Below the pieces are notes generated by a model. It ran no database searches, was not told the DNA's origin, and was given only the letters and a program-made list of their open reading frames with translations. Of a stretch of 64,000 nt of DNA, positions 11,629-22,873 are shown in pieces (positions within the stretch are counted from its first letter, which is position 1; every line of letters begins with the position of its first letter). Where the stretch lies: contig OZ024733.1 of assembly GCA_964016875.1 (NCBI GenBank), positions 3,081,484 to 3,145,483 of the forward strand, written 5' to 3'. Made by a program: the position numbers and the translations under genes. This stretch comes from Fallopia convolvulus. Taxonomy: Eukaryota > Streptophyta > Magnoliopsida > Caryophyllales > Polygonaceae.

Positions 11629-12555
11629 AATTCAGAATATCAAAACAAGCTGCACAAACACCACAAACAACCCAAGCAAATGCAATTCTGTTGTCCCGGC
11701 AAGGACAACCACAACAATATTTCACAGATAAGCTCTCAAACACTCTCTTCCCCCACTACCTAGAATATTTTAATCAAATTTAATAAAAAATTCTAGGGTT
11801 ATACTCAAATCTTTACAAATTAGCAAAATAAGCACAAATAGAGCCTATCATCTAGCAAATAACAATCTTTTGTGAAGAGCTTAAGCAAAAATCGAACTAA
11901 ATTGGCCTAGATCTAAATTTTTATAGAACCTAGAGCATAAGCAATTTTTCGAATTTTTGCCTAAATTTAAGAAATTTGGGGTTAAGAAAGCAAAAACTTA
12001 CTTGAATCTTGTTGTTGGATGGAGTTTTGGGCGATTTTGATGAAGAAATCCGAGCTTGAGTGGCTTGAATGGTGGAACTTCAATGGGAGCTTTGAGAGAT
12101 ATGGGAGGCGGCGTATGAGATAATGAGGGGAGGAAGAAGAAAGACTCGGGTTTGTAAAATTGGGTTCACAGAAATCGGCCCAATGCGCGGGATCGACAAA
12201 GATTGCGCAGCCGTGCAATGTGCGAACCCGCGTAAGTATGCCTCAGTCGGGATTACGCGGTTTAGGTGCTAGATTGCGCGGCCGCGCAATTGGCCATCCC
12301 GCGTACTCATCCTGCAGCTGGAATTGCTCGGGTTTGAGCTAAGGTTACTCGGGTTTGAGGACTTGATTGCTTAACCACGCAATTTTAGTCCCCAATCCGA
12401 GTTTTAACTACTATAAAAAGTACTTAGGCTTGCTTTCCGACGCTGGCCCGAGCTATCTGTAGGTCTGAGGATTATTTCTACTAAACTAAGCAACTAGAAA
12501 AAAAAAGCAAAAACTCAAAACTAAAAACAAAAGTCAGAGCAAAACTAAACTAAAC
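11629..12555 (-). other. Internal non-coding region with CG-rich palindromes
   Basis: No convincing coding sequence. Between 12170 and 12390 it carries the same words as the LTRs of this element, including GATTGCGCGGCCGCGCAATTGG (12271-12292) and GCCATCCCGCG. The cluster lies upstream of the ORF-1 gene on the minus strand. Confidence 0.7.
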
Positions 12556-12603
12556 CTTGGGTTGCCTCCCAAGAAGCGCTTGTTTAACGTCATTAGCTTG
12601 ACG
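12556..12603 (-). other. Conserved block after pol (TGGGAGGCAACCC box)
   Basis: On the minus strand it has CTAATGACGTTAAAC, AAGCGCTTCTTGGGAGGCAACCC. An equivalent block occurs at 49061-49105 in a different Ty3 family in this window, at the matching place between gag-pro and the 3' region. Confidence 0.65.
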
Positions 12604-12614
12604 TAAAAAGGATA

Positions 12615-13920
12615 TTAAGAATTATACGAGCTATGGAAATCGATCTCCTTCCCATCGAACCCTATCTTTAATATGCCTTGTGGAATGTCAATCCTCGTAT
12701 TAGCCGTCTTCAAGAATGGTCGTCCTAGCAACATAAACGTTTTTCCAGCTCCCGATCCCATGTCCAATATCAGAAAATCAGCCGGAAATTTCAAGGAGTC
12801 CACCATAACCCATACATCTTCAATCTTTCCCTTGGGTCGCACAATGGAATGATCAGCCAACTCAACTATGGTTCGAGTTTCTTTCAATGGTCCCATACCG
12901 AGTTTCTCATATAAGGAGGAAGACAGAACATCGACAGATGCACCTAAATCAATTAGAGCCTCATTCACCTTGGTGCTTCCGATCATACAAAGAATGGTGA
13001 ACATGCCAGGGTCACTGCACTTCTCATGCAAACGCTTTTGAAACACAGCTGACACATGTTCTTTCTCTTTAACTTGCTTCTGACTTTTCTCCTTTTGTCC
13101 CCTTTTTAAAGTGCACAACTCCTTCAAAAACTTGGCATACCGAGGTACACTCTTGATCAGTTTCGAACAGTTCCTTGTCACTTTTCAATTTCCGGGTTTC
13201 TTTTAAGGCTTCAGGAAAGGGTGGAACAGGTACATAAGCCTTCAGAGGAGTTTTAGACGGATTCTCGTTAACGACCAGATTGCGCGGCTTGGGCTCCCAT
13301 TGTGCGGCCGCGCTTTCTGCCATCCCGCGCTTTCTTGACTGAGACTGCATTACACGGGTTGACAATTGCTCGGCCGCGCTTTTAGCAGGCAAGCCGAGCA
13401 ATTCGTCTTTGACTTGTTCTTCCGTTTCTTCAACTTTGTTTATTTGGTACACTTGTCCCGCCTTAGAGCCATCATAAATAGAGATAAAACTCACATTCGC
13501 CCTCGGATTGAGCTCTGTTTGTGATGGCAATTTGCTGGATTCTCTAGCCTCTAACTTTCTTACCTCATCAGCAATCTGACTAACTTGGCTCTCCAAGTTC
13601 TTAATACTAGACTTGGTCTCTTGTTGAAGCTGATTTAGAGAACCATGCATTGTAGAAACAGTCTGAGTCAAATTTCTGATCATCTCTTCAGTGGACATAG
13701 CATTCTGATTCACTCCTTGAGCTTGAGGTTGGAATGGCGGTCTGTACTGAGCTTGGCCACCTTGATGGTTAAATTGTTGATTGCTAGAATTGCCATACCT
13801 CAAGTTAGGATGATCCCTCCACCCCGGATTGTAAGTGTTGGAGAAGGGATCATACCTAGGCCTTTGTTGACCATAATTGCCCACCATATTAACTTCAGCT
13901 TGGGGCTCTTGGAGTGTGGG
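12615..13920 (-). pseudogene. Athila-like gag C-terminal part plus aspartic protease
   Basis: The gag part (about 13920-13150) has a glutamine- and asparagine-rich stretch (NMVGNYGQQRPRYDPFSNTY), then a coiled-coil-like region. A frame change near 13150 leads into protease (13181-12615). Its active-site motif is ALIDLGASVDVL (Asp at about residue 78), followed by a LGRPFL motif, as in retroviral-type aspartic proteases of Athila elements. Gag coding at 13278-13400 contains the palindromic words of the family LTR. The right side is split from the rest of gag by the solo LTR 13926-15421; removing it rejoins the frame. RT would follow but is missing. Confidence 0.85.
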
Positions 13921-13925
13921 GCAGG

Positions 13926-15421
13926 TGATAGCATGCATTTAGGCATTGGTTTTAGGGCATATTTATGTTTAAATCTTAGGTAGTTGCATGCGTTTTGCTT
14001 AGTTTTTGTAGTTTTTGCATTTCGGTGTCTACTCTTGTGATTTTGTGTTTTTAGGATGTTTTGAGGAGCAAGGATTGGTTAAGTTGAAGGATACAAGATT
14101 GGAGATATTCAAGTTTCTTTTACAAGGATATTCAATCCATTTCTGATGATAATTAATGCCCAAGAGGTTGTGGAAAAGAATGCTTAAATCCGGACCATCC
14201 ATTGAAGTTGTTGTTTCGACACCACTTTCTTGTGACGCTTGATTCGGGAGATACGGTGATCGGATGAATCTGAATTTGGTATCATTGGAAAGCTAACTCG
14301 AAGAGATACAATTCATGTTTTTACTGCGAGTTCAAATTCCAACCCTAAGTGGGTCAAAACAGCATCTGAAAGTACCGTCAGAATGCTGTCAGAGACAGGC
14401 CGCGATCGCGGCCATCCAAATCGGCGATCGCGGCTTTACACCGACTCGCCTAGTCAAATTAGTCTAGGCCGCGATCGCTGCCATCAAAAAGGGCGATCGC
14501 GGCCCATCTGAGCTGCTCGCCCACGAGGATCTTTCGAGCTTATCTTTACTTGTTTTTAATTATATCTTTCCTTTTGTGGTTTTAGTTGGCTACTTAAAAA
14601 CCTAGTTTCATCCTTTGTTTTGGATCTCTATTCTCTTAGACCTAATTTGGAGACTTTGTGTTTTTCTCTCTTATGGAGAACTAAACTTTCTAGATTCTAT
14701 TCGAGTTGAAGCTTTTTAGACTCAAGTTGTTGTGAGATTCGTCTTTTCAGGTTTATTTCTACAGGTTATTTCAATTCTCTTGGGCATAATTTATATTGAT
14801 TGTATTGATTTCTACTTGATTGATTACCTTGTTGGAATTAATACTTTCTATTGCTAGATCTAGGTTTTCTCGTAGCAAAGCCTAATCTTTGTAGCAACTC
14901 AATTGGTTTAGGACTCGTTGGACTAAAACAATTGAGAAGAGATTTGAATGCATGTTAATTGTTTGACTCGTTGGAATTCAATTGCATGTATCCTGTTTAT
15001 CCTTGTTCTTATTGCTAGTATTCATATTATTTATGATCGTTTCATGAGTAATTTGGATATTAAGTTTGCATGTCTCGTTGCCTTGTCATAATTCTGATCA
15101 GGATAGGAATAATTAAAAGGAATAACTTGTTTAAATCTAGGATCAATAACTCGAGGAAGAAAAGTGGATACTTGAATAGGATTGCTTTTCCCTAATTGAT
15201 AAAAATCCAATCTTTTGCTTGTTTGATTTATTGCTTTGCTTGTTTCAATTCTTAGTTGTAGTTTACAATTCCAAAATCCCCCTTTTTATTACTTCGTAGT
15301 TGATAATAATATTGCTTAGAATTACAAGTGTCTCTTGGGTTCGACCCCGACTTACCGACTATACTAGTTGAGTAACTAGGGAATTATTTTTGATTTGGCA
15401 TTAACGACTTTTAGCCAGTCA
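13926..15421 (+). mobile_element. Solo LTR in the Athila-like gag, TSD GCAGG
   Basis: The insertion begins TGATAGCATGC and ends TTTTAGCCAGTCA, with the duplication GCAGG at 13921-13925 and 15422-15426. Removing it and one duplicate rejoins gag in frame (…DSC then PTLQEP). It has no coding sequence. Palindromic GCCGCGATCGCGGC words lie at 14398-14505, followed by a TATA-like CTTAAAAAC near 14590, which suggests plus orientation. The late GGTTCGACCCCGACTTACCG stretch is typical of Athila-type U5. Confidence 0.88.
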
Positions 15422-15426
15422 GCAGG

Positions 15427-16387
15427 AATCAGTAGAATGCATATTATCAGAGCAAATTCCACAGGCTTTCACTTGTTGTCTCCCACCTTGCTGTAGAAAC
15501 TGTTTCATCATGGTTTTCAGCTTAGATACTTCTTCATGCAACAATGAATTAGCAACTACAGGATTGGCAACCTTAGAACCAGATTCCTTCCTGAATTGTC
15601 TTGTGCCCTCAGACAGCTGTGTAAATAGTTCAAACGCAGCAATAGGAGTTTTATTGAGAATGTTACCTTGGCAAGCTGCATTAACCATTCTTCTCTCATC
15701 ATCCAAGAGGTCACTAAAAAGATATAAAATCAGATCTTGATCAGTGTAGCCATGGAAAGGACAGCTGGCTATCAACCTCTTGAATCTTTCATAGTACTCG
15801 TACAAGGACTCATTTGCTTCTTGTTCAATATTGCTAATTCTTTTCTTTAGATCATTGAGCCTTGTAGCAGGGAAGTACTTCTCTAGAAAAGCTTGCTTCA
15901 TCTTAGCCCATGTATCGATACTTCCCGAAGCCAAGTAATAAAACCAGTCTTTAGCCTGATCCTTGAGAGAGAAAGGAAAGGCTCTCAGCGCAATCTGGTC
16001 GTGAGTCACATCAGCAGGCTTCATGCTTGAGCACACAAAATGAAATTCAGAAAGATGCTTGTTGGGGTCTTCACCACTAAGCCCATGGAATGAAGGCAAA
16101 AGGTGAATCAACCCAGATTTCAGCTCGAACTTGACTCCCTCAGCAAGAGCAGGAAATTGCACCGCCGCCAATGGTTGTTGTGTCAGATTAGGTGCAGTTA
16201 ACTATCTCAAAGTTTGATCAGCCATCTCCTCAGATTCAGCAGTCTCTGATTCAGATTCAGATTCCTCAAGGAAGAACGGTAGAGCCTGAAAGTGATTCCG
16301 GATATCCTTCCTTAGCTTGAAGATTATCCTGTCAATATCTGGATCAAAGAGCAAGGGAGATGAGTTAGTAGCACGGGTATGAACCAT
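15427..16387 (-). pseudogene. Athila-like gag N-terminal part
   Basis: The frame opens at ATG 16387 (MVHTRATNSS), has an acidic serine/glutamate run, meets an in-frame TAG near 16203, and continues to the solo LTR at 15421. The retrotransposon gag core includes FELKSGLIHLLPSFHGLSGE, LRAFPFSLKDQAKDWFYYL and LYEYYERFKRLIASCPFHG. A short cysteine-rich end (CGICSDN) precedes the insertion. Apart from the TAG and the solo LTR, this part of gag is open. Confidence 0.88.
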
Positions 16388-16442
16388 ATAACAGGTTCAC
16401 ACCCAAAACAGGACAAAAGTAATGAACACAAATATCGATGAG

Positions 16443-16460
16443 TCCCCGACAACGACGCCA
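16443..16460 (-). promoter_or_regulatory. Primer-binding site of the Athila-like element
   Basis: The minus strand reads TGGCGTCGTTGTCGGGGA, 4 bases from the 5' LTR. It differs at two positions from TGGCGCCGTTGCCGGGGA at 44927-44944. Both differences fit C-to-T change. Confidence 0.85.
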
Positions 16461-16464
16461 AATT

Positions 16465-17841
16465 TGATGAGGTATTTTCGTGGTCGTTTATACCTATAAA
16501 AGAATCCTTAGCTTAACCAACTCAATAGAGCGGCAAGTAAGGGTCGATCCCACAAGGACTATGTATTTGTGTTTATTACTTATATGCCAAGTAACCTAAA
16601 GGGTTTTTTTAATTGTAAATTCTAAACTACTATGCGAGAATAAAACTAACTATGAATGCAAAGATGATTTAAATATATGAAAGACAAGCGTGTTCAACTA
16701 GTTAAATCCATCATTATATTGCTTTGTTGATCATCGATTCTCTTGATTCTCTTCTCACTTGAATAATCTATTGTGGATAGTGATCCTACTAAGGATTAAG
16801 ATCCCAACTTCAGATTTAGTTGATAGAACTACCAGTCTAAAAACCCTAATTATAAAACAACCTAGAAGACCTTCTAGATTCAATTAAATAACAACATGAC
16901 GATTCAAGTTAACAATAGAAACAAACACTTAGAGCAACCAGACATCTAAGTGACTTGTGAATTTATGCCCTTCTTCAACCAACTAGTCCAACCGGTACTA
17001 AATTGATTAAAGTATACTCTTGATAAAATTAACTCCGACCGGTAATTAATCAGATTCAATTATAACTAGAAATTCAATTAGGTGATCAATCTAACAAAAC
17101 CCTAGTTTAGATTCAATTAGGCACATGGAATAAACTCTATTCAAGTTTGTAGAGAATCAATCAAATCTCACAACTATATACAAATCATGACTTCAATAAC
17201 TAGCCAAACACAACAAATTTAGCAATGCATAATTAAATTGAAAACAAACTTACAAGAGTTTCAGAGTTGCTCTCTTGAGAGAAAAATCCTAGCCTCCAAA
17301 AGTTTGACAAAAGTTATCGGAAAATAAACTAACATAAGGTTTATATATGTCTCTCAAATAACCCTCAAACAACTATATCTTAAGCATACTCGGACATGAT
17401 ATAATACAAGCCCAAAAATCACGAGCTTGGCCCAAAACTTCGGCCCAAATGACGCCCGCGTGAAAAACACCGTTTGCGCGGCTTTACATAAAGCGCGGCC
17501 ACGCAATATGCCATCCCGCGTAAGTGCTCCCCAGTTCAGATTGTGCGGCTTTGCAATGCTCGGCTTGATCTCGAGCTTTTCTTCTTGTCTTGGCTCTTCA
17601 TTTCTACTCCTTCAATCTTCATTCTAGCATCTCCTAGCCTCTTCAAGTCATCCACCACCGCCATGGTCGATCCAAATCTCGCCCCGCTGTTGCTCCTGAA
17701 CCTAAAAACCTGCAAAACCGAGCAAACAAGCGCAAACTTCCCGACAACACAAAAACCTAAAAACTACATAAAAACCAACCTAAAACTAGCTAAAACATAT
17801 ATAAAACATGTATCTAAACTAATCCTATATGCAAGCTATCA
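16465..17841 (-). repeat. 5' LTR of the Athila-like element
   Basis: Nearly identical to 7271-8650 along its length. The palindrome cluster is at about 17450-17565 and the minus-strand TATA box (CATATATAAA) near 17340. Confidence 0.92.
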
Positions 17842-17846
17842 ACATG

Positions 17847-17898
17847 CGCAACACACAAACGGAGCCATCCTTGTCCTATCAGCCACCTCCCCCCGATG
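17847..17898 (+). pseudogene. Last codons of the CACTA Transposase_24 gene, right of the Athila-like insertion
   Basis: Removing 7271-17841 and one ACATG copy joins this piece in frame to 7270. It gives a short proline-rich end (QPPPPDGVV) and a TAG at 17896-17898. Confidence 0.75.
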
Positions 17899-18089
17899 GT
17901 GTCGTCTAGAAGGATTAGCAAGTTTAGTATTAGTGTTTTAAAGATTTTAAAACTTTTTAAGTATTGTAAAACTTTTTCTAAATATGATTATTATTAAATT
18001 TTAAATTTGTGTTTTATATTTATAAATACAGTTATACTAATGTTTAAAATATAATTGATATCATAAAATTATATAAAAAATATTATAAA

Positions 18090-18387
18090 GAGGAATTTCG
18101 CGACCAGGCCGACACTCCAGGGTAGCGGCCGCCGCCAATTGTTGAATTCCGGCTTTAGCTACGACAAATGGCAGCGACCACCGCCTTTAGCGTCCACTTG
18201 GACGCTAATTCTCGTCCACGTGGACGTTAAATCCTACCTAGAATTAGCGTCTATGTGGAAGCTAATTAGCGTACACGTTGACGCTAAATCATGGTGGGAT
18301 TTAGCGTCCACGTAGTCGCTAATACTCTTTGCGACCAGGCTTTTAGTGACCACTATGTGGTCGCTAAATCCACAATTTCTTGTAGTG
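18090..18387 (+). repeat. CACTA right terminus with subterminal repeats
   Basis: Repeated units related to TTAGCGTCCACGTGGACGCTAA occur in both orientations from about 18188 to 18330, followed by a GACCACTATGTGGTCGC palindrome and the TIR ending TTTCTTGTAGTG at 18387. Subterminal arrays like this bind the CACTA accessory protein in known elements. The stretch 17899-18089 is AT-rich and non-coding. Confidence 0.88.
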
Positions 18388-20212
18388 GAGGCCGCTCAAT
18401 CGGCGGAAGAAGATAATGATTGCGTGGTATTTGTTTATGAAAATGCATGCTTGTGTTGTAGCGGGGTACTACCTCTAGGGTTATCAGGATCGGGATTCTA
18501 GGTTGGATCGTTGAGTGTCTTTTGGATCGGATCGTAAGATCGGATCGCTGAATCGTAAGATTCTACATTATAATTAAAAGTATGTAAGAATAGCCTAATA
18601 GATTGTATATTTTGTTATATATGAAGTAAGAAAATGATAAACATTATTAATTTGATTATTAAAAATGTTGTAGGATTGACTAGTCAACTATTTTAATGGA
18701 AATGATACGTTAACTGTGAAATTATTAATAATATATAGTTAAAATTGTCATTTTATAGGATCGTTAGAATCGTTTGTAGGATCGTTAAAATCGTATGTAA
18801 AATCGAGATCGGATCGAGATTGTATTCAAAATCATTTAAGATTCTACTCCAATAAGATCCTATATGGGATCGTGGATCATTTCGCGTGTTATGGATCGTA
18901 GGATCGCTAGAATCGTAGAATCGGATCGGGATTCTGATAACATTAAGGTACAATCGGATCGGGATTCTGGTAATCGTAGAATGGTAGAATCGGATTTGAG
19001 GTAGTCTACCTCAAATACATGCGCAAGACACCATGCTACACTTCGCCATTGACGGTGTAGCTATGGATGAGAGAGATAATGGAGTCCGAGTCCGAGGTTA
19101 GATGCATTAATGCTTTTCGAATGGAGAAACATGTGCTTCAAAAGCTGTTTGATGAGCTACAATACAAGCATGGTCTTCGCCCTTCAAAGAATATGTGTGT
19201 GTCGGAGAAGGTTGGAATTCTACTATATACAATTGCCTTGGGGGTGTCTAACAGAGTTGTTTGTGAGAGATTCCAACGTTCCGGAGACACAATTAGTCGC
19301 GCACTTCATGATGTCATAGATGCCATCACTGGTAGGAAGCAGGGGTTCGAGGGACTCGCTAGGCATCTACTACAGCTTTGTGATCCTGAGTTCGCAAACA
19401 TTCCTGATAAGGTGGCGAATGACAATCGTTACACGCTTTTCAAGGTATCCTCTATTATAGTTGGAAGGTCTTTGCGCTAGTTCGTATATAGTAGAATGAC
19501 ATATGTAAATGTTTCTTTTAGGGTGCAATTGGGTGCATAGATGGCACACGGTTTGCTCATGGAACATCATGGCGGTTTGCAACTTCGACATGTTCTTCAC
19601 CTTTGTATCGGCTGGCTGGGAAGGGAGTGCTCATGACGCTCGAGTTTTCGAACACGCTCTTACGACACCCAAAATGAATTTCCCTCATCCTCCAACAGTT
19701 ACCTCATTTTGGAAAAACTGTATGTCGATTTGGAACTTCTCAATGTTGCATAATTATAAACATCATCGTCGTTATGTCAATGTAGGTAGGTATTATCTCG
19801 TCAACAAAGGTTACCCGGACAAGCTCATATACATGGTCCGTATGGCAAAGTTAAGTACCACTTGTTCCAATTTCAAAATGCGGTTCCAAAAAATGCTCCG
19901 CAAGCTTTCAATAAAGTTCATTCATCTCTTAGGAGTGCCATCGAAATATGCTTTGGTGTGTTGAAAAAACGATTTAGGATTTTGACGTACATGCCGAACT
20001 TTCCAATCGAGACGCAAATAGACTTGATTCTTGTATGTTTTTGCATGCACAACTTGATTTTGGGAAATCGGATTGTCGACCAATACATCGAAGAAGACTA
20101 CGTTGACCCGGACCTTCCTCCTCCTCGGCATCTTAAACAACGCCAAGACAATGCTCCATCGGGAATGAAACACATAAGGGATGCCATTGCTAGACAAATT
20201 TGGGAGGCGTGA
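18388..20212 (+). pseudogene. PIF/Harbinger transposase (DDE_Tnp_4), interrupted
   Basis: This is the DDE nuclease of Harbinger elements. Coding begins left of the CACTA terminus (WYLFMKMHACVVAGYYL at about 18420-18475), skips the insertion 18476-19004, and continues (MRKTPCYTSPLTV, then a TAG, EVRCINAFRMEKHVL). An intron is likely at 19445-19521 (CAAG|GTATCC … TTTTAG). After it comes CIDGTR with the first catalytic Asp, then a deletion and frameshift, FVSAGWEGSAHDARVF with the second, and AIEICFGVLKKRFRIL with the third acidic residue. The open tail VCFCMHNLILGNRIVDQYIE ends at 20212. Stops and frame changes make it inactive. Its partner Myb-like gene lies on the minus strand at 22054-22622. 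Confidence 0.85.
18476..19004. mobile_element. 0.53-kb insertion rich in GGATCG words, 7-8 bp target duplication
   Basis: CTACCTC precedes 18476 and recurs at 19006-19012; over 8 bp, 7 match. Removing the insert restores Harbinger coding in frame. The interior has many GGATCG/AATCG repeats, with CTAGGGTTATCAGGATCG near the left end and an imperfect inverted match near 18960. The duplication size fits hAT elements, but the right terminus is not a clean inverted copy of the left. Confidence 0.55.
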
Positions 20213-22053
20213 AGTTTTTGGAAAATCATTAAGGTGTAATGTATGAACTTTATTAGCCAATCTCGGATTCATGTACTTGACCTTATTTGTGTTGCATGAC
20301 AATCTTTACTATAAAAGCTTTGGGTCTCTTTATTGCACGCTATATATTTCATGTACTCGAATGCATTAATAGAAAACATTCTTGTAAGGGAGTGCTACAC
20401 AAATTGAAATGTAGCTCTTTATTGCTAACAAAGATTATGTATCTTTATTCATAATATTTGTGATGTCCAACCTAATAATAGTTCAAAATACATGGAATCC
20501 TGAGTTTGAGCTATAAAATTAAAATGAAGACTACAACATAATAGAGATTCCACTATACACAATTTGACAAATGCATGCCCAAAAGCTATATCCAACTTCC
20601 AAAGTAGAGATTCCACAACTAGGTGCCAAAGCCATTACTATCCAACCTGCCAAATTTTTTGCACCCTCCACCGATTTGACAAGTGCATGGCCAATTCCTA
20701 TATAAACCTGCAAAATAATACAAACCTGCAAAAACAAGGCCGACAAGCAATATACTAATTTTTAACATGCAAACCAAAGCTGTCAAACATTCAAGATGAT
20801 GTGAGTCCTTACAACGCACATGAAACAAACATTCAAAGGCCAATATCCAAGCTTACAACACACATGAAACAATTGTCTAACACGATGAAACACACCAAAA
20901 TACACGAAACTGAACAACAACAATGTAGATGGTCCACGTCGAGAACATCACTTGAGGTTGCATGCCTAGAGATTCCACCATACCTTGAGTTGACTGCATT
21001 ATTGGAAAAATGGGTGAATACTTGATCTTGCAAAAAAAAAAGCATAAGATTCTATGATAGGGCTGCAAAAAATTGGGTGAAATACAAGGCTGCCATCAAT
21101 GGATAGGGCTGTAGAAATTGATTTAAAAATACCAAAAAAAAAAGCAAAAACAAGGTTGAACCAAACACTGTCAACCTGCCACTATGTCATTAATGGTTGC
21201 ATGCCTAATCCATCGACACCATTTTTAACAAAATAACAAAAGGCTGAAAATGCTGCTAAAAACCAATGGCCTGGTTTTGCAAAACACAGTTTTCCAACCG
21301 AATAAGGCATGTTTATAGAAAATAGAAACCAAAGCTGCCTAAACAAAAAATCAAAGTTGTTTTGCAACATAGTTTTAGGGTGTGCTTGGATATGACCAGT
21401 ACACTGACTTATCTATTTCACCAAACTATTGCCTCATAAGTTATATTATTAGACAACACAACTTAAAACATTATCAGTGCATGTAGGAAATCGGTGAACA
21501 TCTTAATTAACATCAAGTAGGTTGATTTGGCAAACTAAGCTTAGCGAGTGATGGAACTAATCTCAAATAAAACCATAAAACATCACTAATAAAACCCTAA
21601 ATATCACTAATAAGGGTGCATAATTTTGCAACACAATTTTGCAAAACAGTTTTGCTAAAAGCCAAACCAAAGTTGTAAAACCAATTTACACAATAGGTAA
21701 AAACAATGGAGAGGAATAAATAAAGCAAAAAACAAGAGCTCAAGAATGTCAAGTGCACACACCTTTTTAGGAAGAAGGTTCCCCACCATGCCAATTGGCC
21801 CAACTTCCAGCCTCGGATGCCATGCTTTGAACAGGAGTTCCTTCATCATCATCATCATCATCTAGACCCTCATCACCACTATTAAGATCAATAGGGAGTT
21901 GTTCTTGCACGCCAAACAACTAATCCCACATCAAGCTAATTTCCGGGTCTACCTCTTTAACTCGGAAATGCTTAACGCGAGGGCATTGATGCAATATGGC
22001 ATAAAAGCATAGTAAGCCGATCAAGCTATACAAAAAATACTATAAAGCAAAAA
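20213..22053. other. Harbinger inter-gene region, non-coding
   Basis: No coding sequence is supported. It contains A-rich runs near 21030 and 21135 and a short CAT repeat near 21845. It separates the convergent transposase and Myb-like genes. Confidence 0.5.
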
Positions 22054-22622
22054 TCATCGGACACTAACTGCAATCATCCTTGCACACCATTCTGCATCAC
22101 CAACGATTTTCCCCGTGGTCAGGTTCCATGCATCTTGAGCTCCAAGTTCCTTGAAACGACATCATGCATGCCATTGAGTCTTATGGAAGTCAAGACGAAA
22201 TTTCAATTCGATGATTTCCTGCCTCTGTCCAGTGGCACTCTTAAACTGGTTTGCTATCTCCCAATAATTAATGGGTGCGTGTGGATCGCATCTCTCCCTC
22301 CTCATGACAGGCAACACAATGTTGAGGAAGGCCTTGTCAAGGTTGATTGTTCACCTCGAGTTCTCAAGCATCTACAAAGGATGAACAATAATAGCCTTAA
22401 GTAATATACTAATATTTATGAAAATGAAGAATACAATAACAAGGAAATATATGAACTTAAGTAATATACTAATATTATCTATAGAAACTTGAGAATACAA
22501 AGTAGCAAAGGAAGAAGGCATACCTTCGGTTGGAGTCTTGGAAGGCCAAAAGTGATGGCAAAGAGAGGAGCGATGAGGCAAAGAGAGGAGTTATGTGAAA
22601 GAGAGTAGACAATATGAATAAT
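22054..22622 (-). pseudogene. Harbinger Myb/SANT-like DNA-binding partner gene
   Basis: Autonomous Harbinger elements carry a second Myb/trihelix-like protein that helps the transposase bind DNA. On the minus strand a TATA box (CCTATAAATTACC, about 22638-22650) precedes an exon ending CCGAAG|GTATGC near 22522. A second exon starts near 22385. It encodes a Myb_DNA-bind_3-like stretch (FLNIVLPVMRRE, NYWEIANQFKSATGQ, FRLDFHKTQWHA), then a TGA, then DAWNLTTGKIVGDAEWC. A TGA near 22358 also breaks the start. The tail past 22054 was not traced. Assignment is by pattern and by its place opposite the transposase. Confidence 0.65.
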
Positions 22623-22650
22623 AGCCTTGGCATGGTAGGTAATTTATAGG

Positions 22651-22873
22651 GGGAAAAGTCATCATTGAAACCCAAATGGAAAAACATATTCAATTTTAGA
22701 ATACTATATGTGCATTTCGATCTCCATAAAATAGCAATATATTTATTATTAATTTTAATATTTTACATATATCCCAAACTAAGATGATATGTTACTTTAT
22801 ATAGATAGCAAACAAACTATATTTGTCACGCAATAAATTATGTTAATTTCGAACCAGCATAAAATCTTACATA
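22651..22873. other. AT-rich stretch between Harbinger gene and Helitron
   Basis: No gene. A piece near 22785-22840 (GTTACTTTATATAGATAGCAAAC) resembles 24340-24385 beyond the Helitron. Confidence 0.5.

Larger units (their letters stand above)
7271..17841 (-). mobile_element. Complete Athila-like Ty3 retrotransposon lacking RT/integrase, TSD ACATG
   Basis: Two LTRs of 1380 and 1377 bp (7271-8650 and 16465-17841) begin TGATGAGG and end CTATCA. They are flanked by the 5-bp duplication ACATG (7266-7270 and 17842-17846). PBS and PPT place transcription on the minus strand. Internal order is gag (split by a solo LTR), protease, a conserved non-coding block, then a large ORF-1-type protein. RT, RNase H and integrase are absent, so it would need proteins from a full relative. 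The LTRs are very similar, so insertion seems fairly recent. A solo LTR of the same family lies at 43499-44876. Confidence 0.92.
4166..18387 (+). mobile_element. CACTA (En/Spm-type) transposon, right part, with nested insertions
   Basis: A canonical right terminus (…AATTTCTTGTAGTG, the complement of CACTACAAGAAATT) ends at 18387. Plus-strand genes upstream match the two proteins of plant CACTA elements: a TNP2-type transposase fragment and a Transposase_24 protein. The left part is cut at 4165 by an LTR and its 5' terminus is not in the window. A MITE-like element (about 5073-6155) and an Athila-like element (7271-17841) are inserted. The base after the terminus, 18388, lies in Harbinger coding sequence, so the CACTA element itself landed in a Harbinger element. 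Confidence 0.85.
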
